From Candidatus Accumulibacter conexus (GTDB lineage Bacteria > Pseudomonadota > Gammaproteobacteria > Burkholderiales > Rhodocyclaceae), in NCBI GenBank assembly GCA_017592775.1, contig JAGFNJ010000025.1, forward strand, positions 1 through 64,000: a DNA stretch of 64,000 bases, in the 5' to 3' direction. Below, piece after piece: positions 29,217-38,438 of the stretch. Each line of letters begins with the position of its first letter. Position 1 is the first letter of the stretch. The notes beneath the pieces were generated by a model. It was given only the letters and a program-made list of their open reading frames with translations. It was not told the origin of the DNA and did no database searches. A program made the position numbers and the translations under genes.

Positions 29217-30290
29217 CTATCGATTGCGGCCCGGGAGCACGTCGCGCAGCAGGGCGGCGGCGTTGCGGATCATCTGCTCGGTGGTTTGCCAGTCGACGCA
29301 GGCGTCGGTGACCGAGCAGCCATACCTGAGCTGCGAGAGGTCCTCGGGAATCGCCTGATTGCCCTCGACAAGGTTCGACTCGATCATCATTCCGACCAGC
29401 GACCGGTTGCCGAGCCGGACCTGGTTGACCACGTCGGCCATCACCAGCGGCTGCCATTCGTGCTTCTTGTAGCTGTTGGCGTGCGAGCAGTCGATGACGA
29501 TGTTGGCCGGCAAGCCGGCCTTGTGCAGGGCCTGCTCGGCGATCTGCACGCTGACCGTGTCGTAGTTCGGACGCCCGTCGCCGCCGCGCAGGACCAGGTG
29601 ACCATAACGGTTGCCGCGCGTGCGCACGATCGCCGTGCGGCCCTGGCCGTTGATGCCGAGGAAACTGTGCGGTCGCGACGCCGAGACGATGGCGTTGACG
29701 GCAATGCCGACGTCGCCACTGGTGCCGTTCTTGAAGCCGACCGGGGTCGACAGGCCCGAGGATATCTCGCGGTGCGTCTGCGACTCGGTGGTGCGGGCAC
29801 CGATTGCCGTCCATGAGATGAGATCGCCAAGATACTGCGGCGCGATCGGGTCGAGGGCCTCGGTGCCGGCGGGCAGACCGAGTTCGACCAGTTGGAGGAG
29901 GAAGCGGCGTGCCTTGGTCATTCCCTGGTCGACGTGGAACGAGTCGTCCATGTCGGGATCGTTGATGTAACCCTTCCAGCCGGTCGTCGTCCGCGGCTTC
30001 TCGAAGTACACGCGCATCACCAGGTAGAGGGTGTCGCCGACTTCGTCGGCGAGCGCTCGCAGGCGCCTGGCGTAGTCGAGGCCGGCCACCGGGTCGTGGA
30101 TCGAGCATGGGCCGACGACGACGAACAGCCGGCGATCGCTGCCGTCGAGTATCCGGCGCAGGACGTCGCGGCTGTTCCGGACGAGTTCGGCGGCGCCCGT
30201 CGAGAGTGGCAGCAGGGCGAGGATATCGTCCGGCGAGGGCATCGGGTCGAAGGCGCTGACGTTGATGTTGTCGATGTCGTGGGTGGTCAT
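29217..30290 (-). CDS. aroG: 3-deoxy-7-phosphoheptulonate synthase (class I DAHP synthase)
   Basis: The 357-residue enzyme joins phosphoenolpyruvate and erythrose 4-phosphate in the first step of aromatic amino acid synthesis. Class I marks are VVVGPCSIHD near residue 60, MRVYFEKPRTTTGWKG, the GFKNGTSGD motif and IDCSHANSYK metal ligands. Length equals that of AroF/AroG/AroH. Which amino acid feeds back on it cannot be decided safely by eye. The start codon overlaps the mfd stop as ATGA, so it is the second gene of an mfd-aroG unit. Confidence 0.95.
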   Translation of the reverse strand: MTTHDIDNINVSAFDPMPSPDDILALLPLSTGAAELVRNSRDVLRRILDGSDRRLFVVVGPCSIHDPVAGLDYARRLRALADEVGDTLYLVMRVYFEKPRTTTGWKGYINDPDMDDSFHVDQGMTKARRFLLQLVELGLPAGTEALDPIAPQYLGDLISWTAIGARTTESQTHREISSGLSTPVGFKNGTSGDVGIAVNAIVSASRPHSFLGINGQGRTAIVRTRGNRYGHLVLRGGDGRPNYDTVSVQIAEQALHKAGLPANIVIDCSHANSYKKHEWQPLVMADVVNQVRLGNRSLVGMMIESNLVEGNQAIPEDLSQLRYGCSVTDACVDWQTTEQMIRNAAALLRDVLPGRNR

Positions 30291-33200
30291 GGTTGGCGCT
30301 CGGCAGTGAGTTGATGAATGATGCCCCTGACCGCGGCGACGCGGTCGGCAAGCGTCAGGCACGGGCGCCTGACGACCAGCCGGTCCTGTCCCGCCAGGCG
30401 ATAGTTGCGGTCCTTCTGCACCAGCTCGATGACCCGTTGCGGGTCGATCGGCGGATTGGCTGCGAACTGCACGACGATCTGTTCGCTGCCCGCGTCGAGC
30501 CTGCTGATTCCGACCGGCCTGCACAGCAGGCGCAGGCGGTGACTGTCGAGCAGTGCGCGCGCCTGCGGCGGCAGCTCGCCGAAGCGATCGACCAGTTCCT
30601 CGTGCAGTTGGCCCAGTTCGTCGTCGTGCGTGCAGTCGGCCAGCCGCTTGTAGAGGGTCAGGCGCTGGTGCACGTCGGGCGCGTAGTCGTCGGGGAGCAG
30701 GGCCGGCGCGTGCAGCCTGATCTCGGTGGTGACCGCCAGCGGCTGCGACGGGTCGGCATCGTCGCCTTGCTGCAGCGCCGCGACGGCGCGGCCGAGCATC
30801 TCGCTGTACATGTGGAAGCCGACTTCGTGCATCTCTCCAGACTGGCTGGCGCCGAGTACCTCGCCGGCACCACGGATCTCGAGGTCGTGCATCGCCAGGT
30901 AGAAGCCGGCGCCGAGTTCGTCCATCATCTGGATCGCTTCAAGGCGTTGTCGGGCCTGCTTGTTGAGTGCGGCCTCGTCGTGCGTCAGCAGGTAGGCATA
31001 CGCCTGGTGGTGCGAACGCCCGACGCGACCGCGAAGCTGGTGCAACTGCGCCAGGCCGAACTTCTCGGCGCGGTTGATGAGGATCGTGTTGGCGTGCGCA
31101 TTGTCGATGCCGGTCTCGATGATCGTCGTGCACAGCAGCAGGTTCGCCCTCTGCTGCGTGAACTCGCGCATCACGCGCTCGAGATCGCGCTCCTTCATCT
31201 GCCCGTGGCCAACGACGATGCGGGCCTCGGGCAACAGTTTGCCGAGGCGGTCGCGCATGTTTTCGATCGTCTCGACTTCGTTGTGCAGGAAGTAAACCTG
31301 GCCGCCGCGCTTGAACTCGCGCAGCAGCGCCTCGCGGATGATGCCGTCGGAGAAGCGGCTGACGAAAGTCCGGATGGCCAGCCGCTTCTGCGGTGCGGTG
31401 GCGATGACCGAGAAGTCGCGCAGTCCCTCGAGCGACATGGCGAGGGTGCGCGGGATCGGTGTCGCGGTCAGCGTCAGGACATCGACTTCGGCGCGCAGCG
31501 CCTTCAGTGCTTCCTTCTGCCGCACTCCGAAGCGGTGCTCCTCGTCGATCACCACCAGTCCGAGGCGCTTGAAGTGCACGTCCTTCTGCAGCAAACGGTG
31601 GGTGCCGATGACGATGTCCAGCCTGCCGTCGGCCAGTTCCTGCAGCGCCTGCGCGGCCTCACGCGCCGTTCGGAAGCGGGACAGTTCGGCGATGCGCACC
31701 GGCCAGTCGGCAAAGCGGTCGCAGAAGGTCTGGAAGTGCTGTTCGCAGAGCAGTGTCGTCGGGCAGAGCACGGCCACCTGCCGGCCACCGGCGACGGCGC
31801 AGAAGGCGGCGCGCAGCGCGACCTCGGTCTTGCCGAAGCCGACGTCGCCGCAGACCAGGCGATCCATCGGTCGTCCGGATCGCATGTCGGCGATCACGGC
31901 CTCGATCGCGCTGGTCTGGTCGGGCGTTTCCTCGAAGCCGAAGCCATCGGCAAAGGCGTCGTAGTCGTGTGCCTTGAAGTCGCAGGCGTGTCCCTGCCGC
32001 GCGGCGCGCAGGGCGTAGAGGGCAAGCAGCTCGGCCGCGGTGTCGCGCGCCTGCAATGCGGCGCGGCGTTTCGCCTTCTCCCATTGCTGTGAGCCGAGGG
32101 CATGCAGCGGCGCGCTGTCGGGGTCGGCTCCCGCATAGCGGGCAATGACGTGCAGTTGCGACACCGGGACATAGAGCCGGGCATCGTTGGCGTAATGCAG
32201 TTCGAGGAACTCGGTGTCGCCTTCACCGAGATCGAGATGGACGAGCCCCTGGTAACGGCCGATGCCGTGCTGTTCATGCACCACCGGCGAGCCGACCTTC
32301 AGTTCGGTCAGGTCGCGCAACCAGTTGTCGATCGAGGTCCGGCGCGGCGCGGCATGGCGGGCACGGCGTGACGGGCTGTCGGCGTAGAGTTCGGCCTCGG
32401 TGATGATCGCCAGGCGGTCGAGCAGGAAGCCGTCGTGCAGCGGTCCGACGCCCAGCGAGAGCGGCACCTCGCCGGCGCGAAACTCATCGAAACCGCCACA
32501 GGCGCGTGGCTGCAGGCCGTAGTCGGCAAGCAGCGTGGCGAGCGTCTCGCGCCGTCCGGCGGTCTCGGCGAGCAGCAGCGAGCGGCCGGGGAAGCCGTCG
32601 AGGAAGGTCTTCAGGCGCCGCAGGGGATCGTCGGCGCGGCGGTCGATCGCCAGCGCGGGCAGGCTGCGTGCCGGTCCGTCGCTGCCGCCGGTCAGGCTGA
32701 CGCGGGCGTAGGCGCGGGCGGCGACGAAGAAGGGTTCTTCACCAAGGAACAGGTCGGCCGGTGGCAGCAGCGGCCGGCTGCGTTCGCCGGAGAGCATCGT
32801 GTAGCGCGACTGCGCCTCGCGCCAGAAGTCGCGCACGGCCTCGGCAACGTTGTTGTGCAGGCAGAGCAGCGAACTGGCCGGCAGATAGTCGAAAAGGGTG
32901 GCGGTCTCCTCGAAGAACAGCGGCAGCCAGTACTCGATGCCGGCGCTGGCGACACCGTTCGAGACGTCGCGGTAGATCGGCGAGCGACCGGGATCGCCTT
33001 CGAAGACTTCGCGAAAACGCTGCCGGAAGCGGGTGCGTGCGGCGGTGTCGAGCGGAAACTCGCGCGCCGGCAGCAGGCGGACCTCGGCAACGGGATACAG
33101 CGTGCGCTGGCTGTCGACGTCGAAGGTCTTGATGTGCTCGATCTCGTCGTCGAAAAGATCGAGGCGGAATGGCAACTGCGAACCCATCGGGAAAAGATCG

Positions 33201-33808
33201 ACCAGGCCGCCGCGGATCGAGTACTCGCCGGGGGCCACCACCTGCGTCACGTGGGCATAGCCGGCAACGGTCATCTGGCTGCGGAACTGTTCGCCGTCGA
33301 AGCGCTCACCCTGCTTCAGGAAGAAGGTGTACGCCGCGAGGTAGGCGGGCGGCGGCAGACGGCAGACGGCGGTGCTCGCCGGCAGCAGCAGGACGTCGCA
33401 TTCGCCTCGCGTGACGGCGTGCAGCGTCGCCAGTCGCTCGGAAACGAGGTCGAGATGCGGCGAGAAGCCGTCGTAGGGCAGCGTTTCCCAGTCGGGCAGC
33501 AGGCGCACCCGCAGCCCGCTGTCGAACCAGGGAATCTCCTGCAGCAGTCGCTGCGCGTCGCTCGCGCTGCCGCTGACGACGGCCAGCAGGGCTCGCCCGG
33601 CCTTGCTGCGGACGGCATGCGCGGCGTGCGCAATGAACAGCGCGTCGGCCGAGCCGGCGAACGACGGCCACTGCAGGCGCTCGCCCGTGGCAGGCAAGGG
33701 CAGTGGGGGAAGCGGTGATGGCAAGGAAGGCGACTCTGGACTCGGGTGGCGATGGGCGCTTGCCGACCCGGCAAAGCGTGCCGGGTCGGGGCGGCGAAAG
33801 GCGGGCAT
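30287..33808 (-). CDS. mfd: Transcription-repair coupling factor Mfd
   Basis: The 1173-residue protein has the UvrB-like N-terminal module, the RNA polymerase interaction domain (around VGSPVVHEQHGIGRYQGL), then a RecG-like motor with Walker A GDVGFGKTEVA, DEEHRFG box and the TRG-like region, and a C-terminal autoinhibitory domain. Mfd removes stalled RNA polymerase at DNA lesions and recruits UvrA. Length fits the family. The N-terminus has a proline/serine-rich extension (about 35 residues) that may not be translated; a later start is possible. Confidence 0.96.
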   Translation of the reverse strand: MPAFRRPDPARFAGSASAHRHPSPESPSLPSPLPPLPLPATGERLQWPSFAGSADALFIAHAAHAVRSKAGRALLAVVSGSASDAQRLLQEIPWFDSGLRVRLLPDWETLPYDGFSPHLDLVSERLATLHAVTRGECDVLLLPASTAVCRLPPPAYLAAYTFFLKQGERFDGEQFRSQMTVAGYAHVTQVVAPGEYSIRGGLVDLFPMGSQLPFRLDLFDDEIEHIKTFDVDSQRTLYPVAEVRLLPAREFPLDTAARTRFRQRFREVFEGDPGRSPIYRDVSNGVASAGIEYWLPLFFEETATLFDYLPASSLLCLHNNVAEAVRDFWREAQSRYTMLSGERSRPLLPPADLFLGEEPFFVAARAYARVSLTGGSDGPARSLPALAIDRRADDPLRRLKTFLDGFPGRSLLLAETAGRRETLATLLADYGLQPRACGGFDEFRAGEVPLSLGVGPLHDGFLLDRLAIITEAELYADSPSRRARHAAPRRTSIDNWLRDLTELKVGSPVVHEQHGIGRYQGLVHLDLGEGDTEFLELHYANDARLYVPVSQLHVIARYAGADPDSAPLHALGSQQWEKAKRRAALQARDTAAELLALYALRAARQGHACDFKAHDYDAFADGFGFEETPDQTSAIEAVIADMRSGRPMDRLVCGDVGFGKTEVALRAAFCAVAGGRQVAVLCPTTLLCEQHFQTFCDRFADWPVRIAELSRFRTAREAAQALQELADGRLDIVIGTHRLLQKDVHFKRLGLVVIDEEHRFGVRQKEALKALRAEVDVLTLTATPIPRTLAMSLEGLRDFSVIATAPQKRLAIRTFVSRFSDGIIREALLREFKRGGQVYFLHNEVETIENMRDRLGKLLPEARIVVGHGQMKERDLERVMREFTQQRANLLLCTTIIETGIDNAHANTILINRAEKFGLAQLHQLRGRVGRSHHQAYAYLLTHDEAALNKQARQRLEAIQMMDELGAGFYLAMHDLEIRGAGEVLGASQSGEMHEVGFHMYSEMLGRAVAALQQGDDADPSQPLAVTTEIRLHAPALLPDDYAPDVHQRLTLYKRLADCTHDDELGQLHEELVDRFGELPPQARALLDSHRLRLLCRPVGISRLDAGSEQIVVQFAANPPIDPQRVIELVQKDRNYRLAGQDRLVVRRPCLTLADRVAAVRGIIHQLTAERQP

Positions 33809-33859
33809 TATAGACGATGCCCCGCCGTCGCCGGCATGGCTGCCGGCCGACGGCGCCGG

Positions 33860-34609
33860 TCAGTCAGCGGCGAGCCTGCTGCAGAGTGCCGAGAAGAACT
33901 CTGAGGCGCCGTTGCGGATCGAGTAATCGGCGGCCTCGCTGAGCGGCGTCGGATGCGGGTTGACTTCGACCACCGTGGCGCCGGAATACTTGGCCCAGAC
34001 CGGCAGACGGGCCGCGGGCTGGACGGTGAACGAGGTGCCGACACAGAAGAAGACGTCGGCATTGAGGCTGCGCACCTGGGCCGCTGCGAAGACCTCCTCG
34101 TCGAGTGTCTCGCCGAACATCACCAGGTCGGGCCGTACCGCTGCGCCGCAGTCGGGGCAGGCAAACGGCTCGCTGGCAGTCTGGTCCCAGCCGGCGACGT
34201 AGCCGCAATGTCGATGGCAACGCACGCGGTGGATGGTGCCGTGGACCTCGAGCACATCGGCGTTGCCGGCGAGTGCGTGATAGCCGTCGATATTCTGCGT
34301 GATGACCGTGAACCGTTGCGCGGCGCAGATCTCTTCCAGGCGCGCGATCGCCAGATGTCCCGGGTTCGGGCGCCGGTCATCGACCAGCGCCTTCAGTTGC
34401 AGCAGCCAGCTCCAGACCCGCCGGGGATTGCGCCGGAAGCCCTCGATGCTCGCCACCTCGTCGGGGTCGACATTGTTCCAGAGACCGGTGGCGCCGTCGC
34501 GAAAGGTCGGAATGCCGCTGTCGGCGGACAGGCCCGCACCGGAAAAGACGACCACCTGGCGTGCCGTCTGCATCATCGATGCGAGCGAATCGAGCTTGGC
34601 TGCCTGCAT
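33860..34609 (-). CDS. cobB: NAD-dependent protein deacylase (sirtuin)
   Basis: The 249-residue protein has GAGLSADSGIPTFRD at 24-38, TQNIDGYH, the catalytic His in EVHGTIHRVRC, four zinc cysteines (CHRHC and CPDC), and GTSFTVQPA. These define Sir2/CobB enzymes, which remove acetyl and other acyl groups from lysine at the expense of NAD. AGGAGGAG precedes the ATG by a few bases, an unusually strong ribosome binding site. It is a natural counterpart to the Pat-type acetyltransferase at 11738-14428. Confidence 0.94.
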   Translation of the reverse strand: MQAAKLDSLASMMQTARQVVVFSGAGLSADSGIPTFRDGATGLWNNVDPDEVASIEGFRRNPRRVWSWLLQLKALVDDRRPNPGHLAIARLEEICAAQRFTVITQNIDGYHALAGNADVLEVHGTIHRVRCHRHCGYVAGWDQTASEPFACPDCGAAVRPDLVMFGETLDEEVFAAAQVRSLNADVFFCVGTSFTVQPAARLPVWAKYSGATVVEVNPHPTPLSEAADYSIRNGASEFFSALCSRLAAD

Positions 34610-34713
34610 GTTCTCCTCCTGTGTCTGAACTCCCGGTGACCGGCCGGCAGCCCCGTACTGCCTCCAGACACCCAGTTTCGTTGCATAAATACTACACAAT
34701 TCCGGGGCGACGC

Positions 34714-34727
34714 TTGAAGAAAATCAA
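34714..34727 (+). promoter_or_regulatory. Possible FNR/ANR-type site
   Basis: TTGAAGAAAATCAA differs from the FNR consensus TTGAT-N4-ATCAA at one position. It lies in an AT-rich stretch between the divergent sirtuin and OmpA-like genes, about 90 bases ahead of the OmpA-like start. No well-placed -10 was found, so its use by either gene is uncertain. Confidence 0.3.
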
Positions 34728-34816
34728 GTTTGTATGCTTAAATTTCCTGACTGCGCAAAAATCGCATCGCGTTTCACGCATTCGGACGTAACAGAGATTA
34801 ATCGAGGAGGAACATC

Positions 34817-35473
34817 TTGAAATCGAAAACCATCATTACCCTGCTGGCCTCAATCGGCCTCTTCGCGGCGGCTGGCGCTGTGCAGGCGCAAACCGCCGGT
34901 GATCGCGTTTACGTGATCGATCAACGTGGCGAAGTCGTTGTCAGCGGTACCGGCCTGTGCTGGCGGACCGGCTTCTGGACCCCGGCCGCTGCGGCCAAGG
35001 ATCCGGCCGGCTGCAAGTGCGACAAGGATCTGCTGCCGAAGGAGGTCTGCGAGCCGCCGGCACCGAAGGCTGCTGTTGCGACGGCGAAGCCGGCAGGTGA
35101 CAAGATCACGGTTGCTGCCGATGCGCTGTTCGACTTCGACAAGGCAACGCTGCGTCCGGAAGGCAAGGCGAAGCTTGATGAAGTGGTCGCCAAGTCGAAG
35201 GCAATCAAGCTCGAGGTGATCATCGCCGTTGGTCATACCGACCGCTTCGGCTCCGACGCCTACAACCAGAAGCTGTCCGAGCGGCGTGCCGCGGCGGTCA
35301 AGACCTATCTGGTGAGCAAGGGCATCGATGCCAACCGCGTCTACACCGAAGGCAAGGGCAAGAAGAACCCGGTCACCAAGCCGGATCAGTGCCCGGGTGC
35401 GAAGAGCAAGAAGGTCATCCAGTGCCTGCAGCCTGACCGTCGTGTCGATATCGAACTCATCGGCACCAAGTAA
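34817..35473 (+). CDS. OmpA-family outer membrane lipoprotein-like protein, copy 1
   Basis: The 218-residue protein has a signal peptide cleaved after AVQA, a short cysteine-containing mid part (GLCWRTGFWTP ... CKCDKDLLPKEVC), and a C-terminal OmpA domain (about 95-215) with LFDFDKATLRPEGKAKLDEV and the NxxLSxxRA-like NQKLSERRAAAVKTYL. OmpA domains bind peptidoglycan, and there is no N-terminal beta-barrel here. The start is a TTG: GAGGAGG sits six bases upstream and no ATG is near. A near-identical C-terminal half is found in the copy at 36946. Confidence 0.88.
   Translation: MKSKTIITLLASIGLFAAAGAVQAQTAGDRVYVIDQRGEVVVSGTGLCWRTGFWTPAAAAKDPAGCKCDKDLLPKEVCEPPAPKAAVATAKPAGDKITVAADALFDFDKATLRPEGKAKLDEVVAKSKAIKLEVIIAVGHTDRFGSDAYNQKLSERRAAAVKTYLVSKGIDANRVYTEGKGKKNPVTKPDQCPGAKSKKVIQCLQPDRRVDIELIGTK
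35051..35472 (+). repeat. Long direct repeat, copy 1 (OmpA domain coding)
   Basis: These 422 bases match 37195-37616 at a constant offset of 2144 with only six differences seen by eye. The preceding 170 bases of the two genes are clearly less alike, so there is a sharp edge. The repeats flank mtaD in the same orientation. Confidence 0.9.
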
Positions 35474-35491
35474 GGCCGGCGCACTGCGCAG

Positions 35492-35519
35492 AAAACCCCG
35501 CGAAAGCGGGGTTTTTTTT
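35492..35519 (+). terminator. Intrinsic terminator after OmpA-like gene 1
   Basis: CCCCGC, a GAAA loop, and GCGGGG are followed by eight T; four A before the stem pair with the first T. It lies 18 bases past the stop codon. This is a textbook Rho-independent terminator with a stable GNRA-type loop. Confidence 0.92.
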
Positions 35520-35542
35520 AGCTCTGTTGCGGTTCTGCGGCG

Positions 35543-36868
35543 ATGAACACGGGCCTGCCGGTAGTCGATCTGGTGATCGAGGCGCGCTGGGTCGTTCCCG
35601 TCGAGCCAGCGGGAGCGGTGCTCGACCAGCATGCCGTCGTCGTCGATGCTGGACGCATCGTTGCCGTCGTGCCGCAGACCGAGGTCGGCGGCCGTTTCGT
35701 GGCGCGCAAGCGCAAGCACCTGCCGCAGCACGTGCTGTTGCCGGGGCTGGTGAATCTGCACACGCACGCGGCGATGACCCTGCTGCGCGGCCTCGCCGAC
35801 GATCTGCCGCTGATGCAGTGGCTGCAGGATCATGTCTGGCCGGCCGAGGCACGGCATGCGTCGGCGCAGTTCGTCCATGATGGCACCCTGCTGGCGTGCG
35901 CCGAGATGTTGCGCGGTGGCATCACCTGTTTCAACGACATGTACTTCTTCCCGGCGGCGGCGGCGGAGGCGGCGCTGGCATCGGGAATCCGCGCCGCCAT
36001 CGGTCTCATCACCGTCGACTTCCCGAGCAACTATGCGGCCGACGCGGATGACTACCTGGCCAAGGGACTCGCCGCGCGCGACCGCTTCCTCGGCCAGCCA
36101 CTGCTGTCGTTCTGCCTCGCCCCGCATGCTCCGTATACGGTTGCCGACCGCAGCTTCGTGCAGGTGCTGACGCTGGCCGAACAGATCGAGCTGCCACTGC
36201 ACCTGCACCTGCACGAGACCCTGCAGGAAATCGAGGACAGCCGGCAGCGTTTCGCCATGCGCCCGCTGGAGCGCCTGCGCCGGCTTGGACTGCTCGGCCC
36301 GGGGCTGATCGCCGTGCACGCGGTGCATCTCGAGGCGCAGGAGATCGAGCTGCTCGCCGCTCATGGCTGCTCGGTGGCCCACTGCCCGAGTTCCAACCTC
36401 AAGCTTGCCAGTGGCATTGCGCCGGTCGCGCAGCTCGTCGCACGCGGGGTCAACATCGGTCTCGGCACCGATGGCGCGGCGAGCAACAACCGTCTCGACC
36501 TGTTCCAGGAAATGCGCCTGGCGGCGTTGCTGGGCAAGCAACGGGACGGACGCGCCGACGCCATCGATGCGCATCAGGTGTTGCGCATGGCTACCCTCGG
36601 CGGTGCCTGCGCGCTCGGGCTGGATGCCGACATCGGCTCGATCGCCGTCGGCAAGTGGGCCGACCTGTGCGCGGTCAGCTTCGACGACGTCGCCCTCGTC
36701 CCCTGCTACGATCCGGTCTCGCACCTGGCCTACGCCGCTGGCCGCGAGCATGTATCCGACGTCTGGGTTGCGGGAAGCATACGCGTCGAGAATGGGCAAC
36801 TGGTCGAAAACGACGAAAGCGGATTGATCAGATTGGCGCTGTTGTGGCAGAATAAAATCCGTCCGTGA
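35543..36868 (+). CDS. mtaD: TRZ/ATZ-family amidohydrolase (5-methylthioadenosine / S-adenosylhomocysteine deaminase-like)
   Basis: The 441-residue metal hydrolase has the HxH ligands in NLHTHAAMTLLRG, further ligands in HLHLHE and HAVHL, and the Asp in GTDGAASNNRLDL. This belongs to the subtype IV amidohydrolase group with MtaD, SAH deaminase and TrzF-like chlorohydrolases. The SNN-LD motif and a typical ubiG neighbour nearby favour a purine nucleoside deaminase. It sits between two OmpA-like genes, behind the terminator of the first; the ubiG gene follows the second. Confidence 0.88.
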   Translation: MNTGLPVVDLVIEARWVVPVEPAGAVLDQHAVVVDAGRIVAVVPQTEVGGRFVARKRKHLPQHVLLPGLVNLHTHAAMTLLRGLADDLPLMQWLQDHVWPAEARHASAQFVHDGTLLACAEMLRGGITCFNDMYFFPAAAAEAALASGIRAAIGLITVDFPSNYAADADDYLAKGLAARDRFLGQPLLSFCLAPHAPYTVADRSFVQVLTLAEQIELPLHLHLHETLQEIEDSRQRFAMRPLERLRRLGLLGPGLIAVHAVHLEAQEIELLAAHGCSVAHCPSSNLKLASGIAPVAQLVARGVNIGLGTDGAASNNRLDLFQEMRLAALLGKQRDGRADAIDAHQVLRMATLGGACALGLDADIGSIAVGKWADLCAVSFDDVALVPCYDPVSHLAYAAGREHVSDVWVAGSIRVENGQLVENDESGLIRLALLWQNKIRP

Positions 36869-36945
36869 TCAGTTCGGTCAAGAATCGAGGCATAACAGGC
36901 CTTGCGGGTTTCTGCCGCAGGCTTCAACCAATGAGGGAAACCTAG

Positions 36946-37617
36946 ATGAACAGAACCGCAAGAAATTCGCTGCTGGCCGTGCTCGCCGCTGCAAGCCTTG
37001 GCCTGGGGGCATCGATCGCCCAGGCGCAGACGTCGATTCCCCTGAATCGTGTCTATGTCATCGACCAGCGCGGTGAAGTGGTGATGAGCGGCGCCGGCCT
37101 CTGCTGGCGGACCGGTTTCTGGACCCCGGCCGCGGCTGCCAATGACCCCGCTGGTTGCAAGTGCGACAAGGACCTGCTGCCGAAGGAAGTCTGTGAGCCG
37201 CCGGCACCGAAGGCTGCTGTTGCGACGGCGAAGCCGGCGGGTGACAAGATCACGGTTGCTGCCGATGCGCTGTTCGACTTCGACAAGGCAACGCTGCGTC
37301 CGGCAGGCAAGGCGAAGCTTGATGAAGTGGTCGCCAAGTCGAAGGCGATCAAGCTCGAGGTGATCATCGCCGTTGGTCATACCGACCGCTTCGGCTCCGA
37401 CGCCTACAACCAGAAGCTGTCCGAGCGGCGTGCCGCGGCGGTCAAGACCTATCTGGTGAGCAAGGGCATCGATGCCAACCGCGTCTACACCGAAGGCAAG
37501 GGCAAGAAGAACCCGGTCACCAAGCCGGATCAGTGCCCGGGTCCGAAGAGCAAGAAGGTCATCGAGTGTCTGCAGCCTGACCGTCGTGTCGATATCGAAC
37601 TCATCGGCACCAAGTGA
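36946..37617 (+). CDS. OmpA-family outer membrane protein, copy 2
   Basis: The 223-residue protein has a signal peptide (LLAVLAAASLGLGASIAQAQ), the GLCWRTGFWTPAAAA and CKCDKDLLPKEVC parts, and a C-terminal OmpA peptidoglycan-binding domain. The last 140 residues are almost the same as in the 34817 gene, while the first 80 differ in many places. GAGGGAAA lies before the ATG at 36946. A separate terminator follows, so each copy is likely its own transcript end. Two copies may allow dose or timing differences, since upstream regions are unlike. Confidence 0.88.
   Translation: MNRTARNSLLAVLAAASLGLGASIAQAQTSIPLNRVYVIDQRGEVVMSGAGLCWRTGFWTPAAAANDPAGCKCDKDLLPKEVCEPPAPKAAVATAKPAGDKITVAADALFDFDKATLRPAGKAKLDEVVAKSKAIKLEVIIAVGHTDRFGSDAYNQKLSERRAAAVKTYLVSKGIDANRVYTEGKGKKNPVTKPDQCPGPKSKKVIECLQPDRRVDIELIGTK
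37195..37616 (+). repeat. Long direct repeat, copy 2 (OmpA domain coding)
   Basis: Partner of 35051-35472. Recombination between the two copies would delete mtaD and fuse the two OmpA-like genes into one. Confidence 0.9.
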
Positions 37618-37633
37618 TCGGTGTGCAGTACGG

Positions 37634-37659
37634 AAAGCCCTGCTCCGGCAGGGCTTTTT
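37634..37659 (+). terminator. Intrinsic terminator after OmpA-like gene 2
   Basis: GCCCTGC, TCCG loop and GCAGGGC form a seven-base stem followed by a T-run; three A before it can pair with the first T. It lies about 20 bases past the stop and separates the OmpA gene from ubiG. Confidence 0.9.
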
Positions 37660-37736
37660 CTTTTCGCATGACGAAATGACCAATCTGGCCGCAGGCAGCC
37701 GTGCCTGGCTGCCGCCGGTCCAGCAAGGGCGCAACG

Positions 37737-38438
37737 ATGACGATCAACGCTGACCCGAGTGAACTCGACAAATTCAGTCAACTGGCGCACCGCTGGTGGG
37801 ATCCCGGGAGCGATTTCAAGCCGCTGCACGAGATCAACCCCTTGCGCCTCGACTGGATCGACAGTCGCTGCGCGCTGTCGGGCAGGAAGGTCCTCGATGT
37901 CGGCTGCGGCGGTGGCCTGCTGGCGGAAGGCATGTGCGAACGCGGGGCCGTAGTGACCGGCATCGACCTCTCCGCCAGGGCGCTCGGCGTTGCTCGCCTG
38001 CACCTGCTGGAAAGCGGCTGCAGCGTCGATTACCGGGAGGTGGCGGCGGAAGAACTGGCGGCCAGCGAAGCCGGGTGTTACGACATCGTCACGTGCATGG
38101 AGATGCTCGAGCACGTTCCCGATCCGGCGAGCACCGTTGCCGCCTGTGCTGCCCTGGCCAAGCCCGGCGGCAACGTCTTCTTCTCGACCATCAACCGCAA
38201 CCCGAAGGCCTACCTGCTGGCGGTCATCGGCGCCGAGTACGTGCTGCGGCTGCTGCCGCGTGGCACGCACGACTACGCCCGCTTCATCCGGCCGTCCGAA
38301 CTCCTGCGCTGGGGGCGGCAGGTCGGACTCGAGTCGCGCGAGTTGCGTGGCATGAGCTATAACCCGCTCAGCGGCCGCTACGCTCTGGGAAGCGACAGCG
38401 ACGTCAACTACCTGGTGCATCTGGTGAAAGGTGTTTGA
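37737..38438 (+). CDS. ubiG: Ubiquinone biosynthesis O-methyltransferase UbiG
   Basis: The 233-residue enzyme has [22 protein letters not shown] at the N-terminus (the UbiG/Coq3 hallmark), motif [15 protein letters not shown], motif II VTGIDLS and [21 protein letters not shown]. It methylates two hydroxyls of the ubiquinone ring with SAM. The start at 37737 lies beyond an AAGGGC. It overlaps gph by eight bases, the common ubiG-gph pair of proteobacteria. Confidence 0.95.
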   Translation: MTINADPSELDKFSQLAHRWWDPGSDFKPLHEINPLRLDWIDSRCALSGRKVLDVGCGGGLLAEGMCERGAVVTGIDLSARALGVARLHLLESGCSVDYREVAAEELAASEAGCYDIVTCMEMLEHVPDPASTVAACAALAKPGGNVFFSTINRNPKAYLLAVIGAEYVLRLLPRGTHDYARFIRPSELLRWGRQVGLESRELRGMSYNPLSGRYALGSDSDVNYLVHLVKGV

